This document shows positions 59,274-64,000 of a stretch of DNA of 64,000 bases, piece by piece. A program made the position numbers and the translations under genes. Positions within the stretch are counted from its first letter, which is position 1. Each line of letters opens with the position of its first letter. The stretch covers positions 116,893 through 180,892 of the forward strand of contig CAZICM010000015.1 of NCBI GenBank assembly GCA_964537685.1, written 5' to 3'. Under the pieces are notes generated by a model, which saw only the letters and a program-made list of their open reading frames with translations, ran no database searches and had not been told where the DNA came from. The stretch is from CAZICM01 sp964537685 (lineage in GTDB: Bacteria; Myxococcota_A; Polyangia; Polyangiales; Polyangiaceae).

Positions 59274-61457
59274 TCAGAACCCCGCCGGCTTTCCCAAATC
59301 CGGCATCTTGTAGTCGCATACCCCATCCGGGAAAATCGTCTGAAGCTGAGCAAGCTGCGCCGCATTAAAGCTTACTCCTCCATAGGTCCCATCCGCAATG
59401 GCATCATTGACCGATTTAAGCTGGCATTTGAATAAGTCGCCCGCATAGTCATCCCCCGCCACCATGCGCGATGACGAATGCACCTTGTATGCCTTGGTGC
59501 ATGCTCCCGGCGCCTTGGCGTCAAGTATGCCATCCCATACGCCGCTGCCCGATGCAATGACCGCTCCGGCCGCGTCGTAACAGGCATCGACAAAGGTTGC
59601 GGGCGCTGTGCCCGTTTTCACATATTCATCGAGTACCGTCAATGCATCGAGGACCCGAGCCCCAACGTCGTTTTTGCTGCCCGTAAACCATATCGCCATG
59701 TTGTCGCTATGCCCCTGCCCCCGAAGCAATCGCTGGCGCACCGAGAACGATTGACGGCTGTTGTGCATGTCCAGCTCGTCCTCAAGGTAGGGACGTAAAT
59801 CAATCACCGGCATGTTTAAGCTCTTTCCCGTAAACACATGCCCCGATTTGTAGGCGGCATTCATGGCCCATGTGTTCCCGCTGCGCCGGGGCGCAGGAGT
59901 GCCCATGCGGCAAGCCACCGGATCGCGATTCATGTTGTCGGAATCGAATATGTTGGAAGGGTTGGGCATAAAGGGCACATAATCGGCCGGGTCCTTCCAC
60001 GATCCAACACAACTGTTTAACTGGAGGAATTCATCCGCGCTGATATTGCCGTCAATCAGCGCCTTCAAACCATACTGGACACCCGTATTGTCGGCCGGAT
60101 TCGGTGCGTGTCCATCGGCGCCTATCCCATAATAATTGCGCAAATCGTCGAAATGCGTCCAGCGTACTTCGTCGATCACATCCTGGGGATAGCCATAGAA
60201 CTGAAGCTTCTCAATAAATGTCGGATCGACGAAATGTGGATTCATCACCAGCGGCTCACCAAAGAACCAGCCTTGAATGCATTCGCTGCTGCCCGGCGTC
60301 TGGAAAACGTCGTTGATCACCGTATCCGATGCATTGAGCCCCTCAATCCAGCGGCGATTGGACCACGTTGCCCACTTGGAATTGGGGTCCAGCATCGTCT
60401 CTTCCAAAAAGTATTGCTCCAGCAGGTTGCAATCGCTCACATGAATGGTTTGCGTCACCATGTCGGGATACGAATAGAGAGGAATGCCCGCATCGAGCAA
60501 ACCAGGATGATTCTGGCTGATCATGTATTGCTGAACGGCACCCCCCGATCCGCCCAGACCCACGGTGAGCTCGGGCTTTCCATAGGTCAATTCAAAATGG
60601 CTCTTGACCATGTACGCCGTTTCTTCCGACAGCCTGAGGTTATAGTGAACGTCCGTCGTATTGCCCGTTGAGGTGGCGATGGCATAACCTCGCTCCAGGA
60701 GCGAAGGGAATAGCTTTCGCTCGTCGCTCCACAGGCTACCGTGCCAGGCCGCCGAACCCTGCGAATGCCCAATCCCAACGCCGCCCCGGAACCAGTAAAT
60801 GAGTTTGTTGTTCCAGGCGGTGTTGTCCAATTCTTGGGGCGTAGCGGTCGTTTCGGCGAAGGGCGCCAGCATGGCGATGGTGTAGATAAACCGGTTTAAG
60901 GTTCCTGTTTCCACACGCACGATAAAGTCGACGCTTTGGCCATTGACCATGGTTTTTGCTATATCAGCCGGCGGCATGGCGGCATTGTAGGCATAGAACT
61001 TATTATCCGTGGCATAGTAGAAATAGTCTACGCGCGTGTGGATACTACACGATTGGCTATAGCCCATGATGGGGCTGGTATTGTCGCCCTCGATGGCATA
61101 GACGGCATTGCCCTTGGCATCCCAATTGTCGACCAGCGGTTGGCCGAGTTTGGATTCCGAGGTCCAACAGACAAAGGGATATTGTTGGACACCCGAGAAT
61201 AGCGGCCCGGAAGGACCGGTATCCCCAATCCAGAACTTGTATTCGTCGGGAGCTTGTCCAGGCGTGCCGGGTTCCCCCGGCGTACCAGGTGCCCCAGGCG
61301 CCCCAGGTTCCCCGGGCAAGCCCTGTTGCCCAGGCGGGCCTTGTACTCCTTGGGCGCCCGGCGTACCCGGCGTACCATCGGCACCGTCGGAACAAGCGCC
61401 GCCCAAGATAACAGAGAGAAACACAATCGAAAAAGCTGCAGCAGGTCGATGATTCAT
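59274..61457 (-). CDS. Lipoprotein with collagen-like repeats and DUF6351-like alpha/beta-hydrolase domain
   Basis: The 727-residue product has a lipoprotein signal (IVFLSVILGGACSDG), then about 14 Gly-x-y triplets (GTPGTPGAQGVQGPPGQQGL and on), a collagen-like stalk. The main domain (about 75-720) includes YWFRGGVGIGHSQG, SFGYAIATST-like YAIATSTGNT, and GLGGSGGAVQQYMI, which looks like a nucleophile elbow G-x-S-x-G. Later conserved-looking parts are NRRWIEGLNASDTVINDVFQ and GHSDNMAIWFTG (a possible catalytic His). This fits the DUF6351 group of secreted hydrolase-like proteins, as I recall it. Substrate is unknown; a secreted esterase displayed on a stalk is the best reading. It ends close to the gap-containing gene. 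Confidence 0.75.
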   Translation of the reverse strand: MNHRPAAAFSIVFLSVILGGACSDGADGTPGTPGAQGVQGPPGQQGLPGEPGAPGAPGTPGEPGTPGQAPDEYKFWIGDTGPSGPLFSGVQQYPFVCWTSESKLGQPLVDNWDAKGNAVYAIEGDNTSPIMGYSQSCSIHTRVDYFYYATDNKFYAYNAAMPPADIAKTMVNGQSVDFIVRVETGTLNRFIYTIAMLAPFAETTATPQELDNTAWNNKLIYWFRGGVGIGHSQGSAAWHGSLWSDERKLFPSLLERGYAIATSTGNTTDVHYNLRLSEETAYMVKSHFELTYGKPELTVGLGGSGGAVQQYMISQNHPGLLDAGIPLYSYPDMVTQTIHVSDCNLLEQYFLEETMLDPNSKWATWSNRRWIEGLNASDTVINDVFQTPGSSECIQGWFFGEPLVMNPHFVDPTFIEKLQFYGYPQDVIDEVRWTHFDDLRNYYGIGADGHAPNPADNTGVQYGLKALIDGNISADEFLQLNSCVGSWKDPADYVPFMPNPSNIFDSDNMNRDPVACRMGTPAPRRSGNTWAMNAAYKSGHVFTGKSLNMPVIDLRPYLEDELDMHNSRQSFSVRQRLLRGQGHSDNMAIWFTGSKNDVGARVLDALTVLDEYVKTGTAPATFVDACYDAAGAVIASGSGVWDGILDAKAPGACTKAYKVHSSSRMVAGDDYAGDLFKCQLKSVNDAIADGTYGGVSFNAAQLAQLQTIFPDGVCDYKMPDLGKPAGF

Positions 61458-61516
61458 CGTCCCAGCCTAAACGCATTCAAAAAAAAACACCACTTTTTTG
61501 AACATCCCCCGTCGCG

Positions 61517-63550
61517 TTAATCGCTATCCACCCCGCTACAACAGCGAAAGCCAATCTGGTAATAACGAAACCCTTCACTATGCCCCAGCGTCGCCGGTCG
61601 GCATGCATTCCGATACTCCCCCCAGTTTCCACCCTTCAGCGCGCTCGCATAAGGTACACCGCGCTCGTTGACCACCCACTCATCCACATTCCCCGTTAAA
61701 TCGGCCACACCAAAAGGACTTATACATCCCTCCCTCGATCCCGAAGGCTCGCGCTGGTCAAGCCTCGCCAGCTCCGCGGCTTGGGTCTTTGGCGAAAACA
61801 GCTTCGCTTCATTCACATGGGGAGAAGGCTTATCGATGCTGCACTTCTTGGCATCCCGCACATAGCCATAAGGAAAGGGCCACAGCTCCGGCCCTTCGCA
61901 AGCGAGTGTCCACTCCGCTTCGGTACATAAACGCTTTCCAATCCCCTCACACGCCGCCTTGGCCTCCTTCCAAGAAACCATAATCGTCGCCATGCTCCCC
62001 TTTTGATTGGGCCACTCATAGCGATCCATACAAAAATGCTTGGCTTCGGTCTGGCGCTGACACACGGAAGGCCGTTGAAACTCGGCGCACTGCCGCCGAT
62101 TGCGCTTCAATAGACATACCTGCTCAACCTTGGGACAGTACGCACCTTGAACCTCGACCATATCGCTTGGACATGCGGAGGATGCCTCTGTGGGAGGCAA
62201 CGCCTTCTCCTGTTCTGTCTCCTTCGCTTCCACCCGATGGCCTCGATCCCACACCACCTTGCCCCCTTGCAGGGTCATCTCACATGAAAGCCGCTGCGTC
62301 CCTTCGATATTCGCACCCTTTACATCGGCAAAGGAAAACCGCCCGCTCTCCACCGCAAATACAGCAATATCCGCCGGGCCTCCCTCCACAAGCCGCCCGA
62401 GATCCGCCCTCCCCAGCGCATTGGCCGGCGCAAGCGTGCTCATCTGAATTAAATCCGGCAGCTTAATACCGAGCGCCCCCAACTTCGACAGCACCAGAAC
62501 CAAATCCCGCATCGAACCCCGGCGGCTCACCCGATGCATATCCGTGCTCGCCGTATCCGGCGCAAAACCCTGCGAAATCGCCGGATTCGCCTGGGAAAAT
62601 ACAAAACTCGCGCCCCCATAACCCACATCAAAGAGCACACCGCGTTCCCGGGCCTTCCGCACAAAAGGACGCAGCACACCCCGCTCATCCACAAGCGTCA
62701 TCCGGCCAGGCGCATCTCCAAAACAATGGGTAAACATATCCCCCGGCCTCAGCCGATGAAGCAAGAGCTCTGAGAGGGATAAAGGCGGCTTATGCGAACC
62801 AAAGTCTACCATCACATGCCCACCGCCCGCCTGGGCGGCCAGAACAGCCCGATCGATAGGCTCCCATCCCGGCCCTGTATAATGAGCGACCTTGACCCCA
62901 ACGAGCAGTTCAGGATATGCCTTCAGGGCTTCCGCCGTTGCCTTCGCATCCATATCGCCTAAATCCTGCTCGGCGGCACCGCCCCTCATTCCACCGCCGA
63001 CAATATTTAAAAAAGCGAGCACGCGCGTCTTCGATGGTTCTACAATTTGCGCTTTAAATTTCGCGAAGGTGCGATGACCCGCGCTTCCCGCGTCGACGAC
63101 CGTGGTGGTACAGCTCTCAGGCGCAAAGGCATCGGGCAAGACAGCCTTGGGACTATCGGAAAGGTAATGTTTGGTATCTGGGCCAAAGAACAGATGCGTA
63201 TGAAGATCCACAAGGCCCGGCGTCACCAGCAAACCCTTGGCATCAATCACATGATGGGCCTGCACTAGGGGAATGGAAGGTGAAATCCACGCAATTCGAT
63301 TCTTAGTGATGGCCACATCGGCGATTTCATCTCGTCCGCTTGCTGGATCGATCACCCTGCCTCCTTGAAGTAACAGGTCGAAGGTAGGAGCGGCTGGAGC
63401 GGGTGCTTGTTGAGGGGCAGTTGGGGCGGCGGCGGAGCTTTTGGGAGAAGCTATTGTCGGTGCGGGTCCGCTTTGGGGCGCGGTGGAAGGCGCGGAGCAG
63501 GCTGAGCCTGCGAGCAAAGCGGTTGCGAGAAGGGAGTTGAATCGCTTCAT
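61517..63550 (-). CDS. Fusion lipoprotein: amidohydrolase plus FGE/sulfatase-modifying domain
   Basis: I chose the ATG at 63550 (MKRFNSLLATALLAGSACSA), a lipoprotein-type signal; the product is 677 residues. After an Ala/Pro linker the amidohydrolase domain spans about 57-440: LLLQGGRVIDPASGRDEIAD, metal ligands in VDLHTHLFFG (His117, His119), later MFTHCFGDAPG and ALGRADLGRLVEGGPADIAV. It resembles dihydroorotase-like or EF_0837-type amidohydrolases. From about 455 to the end there is a formylglycine-generating-enzyme-like domain: GKRLCTEAEWTLAC, DLTGNVDEWVV, LKGGNWGEYRNACRPA, GFRCC. FGE-like domains are also used as binding modules, so oxidase activity is uncertain. The combination on one lipoprotein is unusual. 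Confidence 0.85.
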   Translation of the reverse strand: MKRFNSLLATALLAGSACSAPSTAPQSGPAPTIASPKSSAAAPTAPQQAPAPAAPTFDLLLQGGRVIDPASGRDEIADVAITKNRIAWISPSIPLVQAHHVIDAKGLLVTPGLVDLHTHLFFGPDTKHYLSDSPKAVLPDAFAPESCTTTVVDAGSAGHRTFAKFKAQIVEPSKTRVLAFLNIVGGGMRGGAAEQDLGDMDAKATAEALKAYPELLVGVKVAHYTGPGWEPIDRAVLAAQAGGGHVMVDFGSHKPPLSLSELLLHRLRPGDMFTHCFGDAPGRMTLVDERGVLRPFVRKARERGVLFDVGYGGASFVFSQANPAISQGFAPDTASTDMHRVSRRGSMRDLVLVLSKLGALGIKLPDLIQMSTLAPANALGRADLGRLVEGGPADIAVFAVESGRFSFADVKGANIEGTQRLSCEMTLQGGKVVWDRGHRVEAKETEQEKALPPTEASSACPSDMVEVQGAYCPKVEQVCLLKRNRRQCAEFQRPSVCQRQTEAKHFCMDRYEWPNQKGSMATIMVSWKEAKAACEGIGKRLCTEAEWTLACEGPELWPFPYGYVRDAKKCSIDKPSPHVNEAKLFSPKTQAAELARLDQREPSGSREGCISPFGVADLTGNVDEWVVNERGVPYASALKGGNWGEYRNACRPATLGHSEGFRYYQIGFRCCSGVDSD

Positions 63551-63599
63551 AAGGCAAAGACAATGAACGCGCGGTGAAGGCTTTTGTATTTCATGGCGA

Positions 63600-63895
63600 A
63601 TGGAGTCTCCATCCATTCGCGGCGATATTCATTCACGCTTTGGCGAGACTCCGTCAGAACCTGCGCTCATACAATCATTCTTTGGCGAGACCCAGTCAGA
63701 AGCGGTGCGTCAAATAATCCCTTCGCAAGAAGACATAGTCAGAAGCGGTGCGTCAAACAATCCCGCTTTGGCGAGACCCAATCAGAACGCGCGGTCATTC
63801 AGTCAGTCCTTGGCGAGATCCAATCAGAACGCGCGGTCATTCAGTCAGTCCTTGGCGAGACACAATCAGAAGCAGTGCGTCATTCACTCCCTCCG
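63600..63895. repeat. Tandem repeat array 4, 42-43-bp units (about 6)
   Basis: The block G/A-TCAGAA recurs at 63653, 63695, 63738, 63781, 63823 and 63865, so spacing is 42, 43, 43, 42 and 42 bp. A typical unit reads TTGGCGAGATCCAATCAGAA followed by CGCGCGGTCATTCAGTCAGT. Unit sequence differs from arrays 1-3. Because of the 43-bp steps no reading frame is kept through the array. It lies upstream of the amidohydrolase-FGE gene start at 63550. The last 100 bp of the window (63896-64000) show no feature I can support. Confidence 0.85.
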
Positions 63896-64000
63896 CGCTC
63901 CTGCTCCTTCACTTTATAATCCAGCCCATGCGTGCGGAACGGAAGCTCAGCGAGTTCAGCGCCCCAATCAAATTCTGAACGCCGCTCGTTATATTCAAAA

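Overview
The window reads as a piece of a draft genome from an uncultured member of the Myxococcota (Polyangia-like). The evidence is a MYXO-CTERM-like C-terminus on one secreted protein, an AgmX/PglI-type C-terminal domain, four Hanks-type kinases with HRD motifs plus a pseudokinase, TPR/PEGA-type envelope proteins, collagen-like and Gly-rich lipoproteins, and thrombospondin-type-3 surface repeats. Base composition looks moderate in GC, lower than cultured myxobacteria, so genus is not assignable. Two runs of exactly 100 N (25282-25381 and 59038-59137) show that this is a scaffolded draft.

Layout. (A) 1-11.2 kb, envelope and signalling: a huge FecR/VIT/VWA/AgmX-C/TPR lipoprotein cut by the window edge, a LysM protein, a pseudokinase, a secreted choice-of-anchor-D protein, a Ser/Thr kinase and a small hypothetical. 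(B) 11.3-27.8 kb, accessory: three tandem-repeat arrays (11.47-11.94, about 16.4-16.8 and 27.24-27.75 kb) punctuate two cargo blocks. The first holds a lipoprotein with an HNH-like toxin tip, two paralogous immunity-like genes and a DUF559-type nuclease-like protein. The second holds a nucleotidyltransferase pseudogene, a SIR2-domain protein, a WD40-caspase lipoprotein, a membrane TIR-like protein and a tandem pair of ATPase-PD-(D/E)XK proteins. This second block is the best candidate for an undescribed conflict or cell-death system. (C) 27.7-51.1 kb: a methyltransferase-like membrane protein, a Nudix hydrolase, a kinase-PEGA-P450 operon, a zinc-ribbon membrane protein with a kinase, a membrane glycosyltransferase-like/CE2 esterase fusion, a giant surface protein, a kinase-WD40 protein, tRNA-Arg(CCG) and an L,D-transpeptidase. 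(D) 51.1-53.8 kb: an ECF sigma factor, a zinc-finger anti-sigma factor and an STN/polymer-forming membrane protein. (E) 53.8-59.2 kb, accessory and damaged: 1.4 kb without a convincing gene, a methyltransferase, an overlapping toxin-like cassette, two likely frameshifts and a gap inside an Rpn-like nuclease gene. (F) 59.2-64 kb: a collagen-like hydrolase lipoprotein, an amidohydrolase-FGE fusion lipoprotein, and a fourth 42/43-bp array.

The most striking non-coding signal is the repeat system. Arrays 1 and 2 are the same family in the same orientation, with units spaced exactly 42 bp and often carrying the palindrome GTCAACGTTGAC. Arrays 1 and 3 are each preceded by an 87-bp element that is about 89 percent identical between the two sites. 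The arrays lie at the edges of accessory modules, and array 2 even supplies the C-terminus of a flanking gene.
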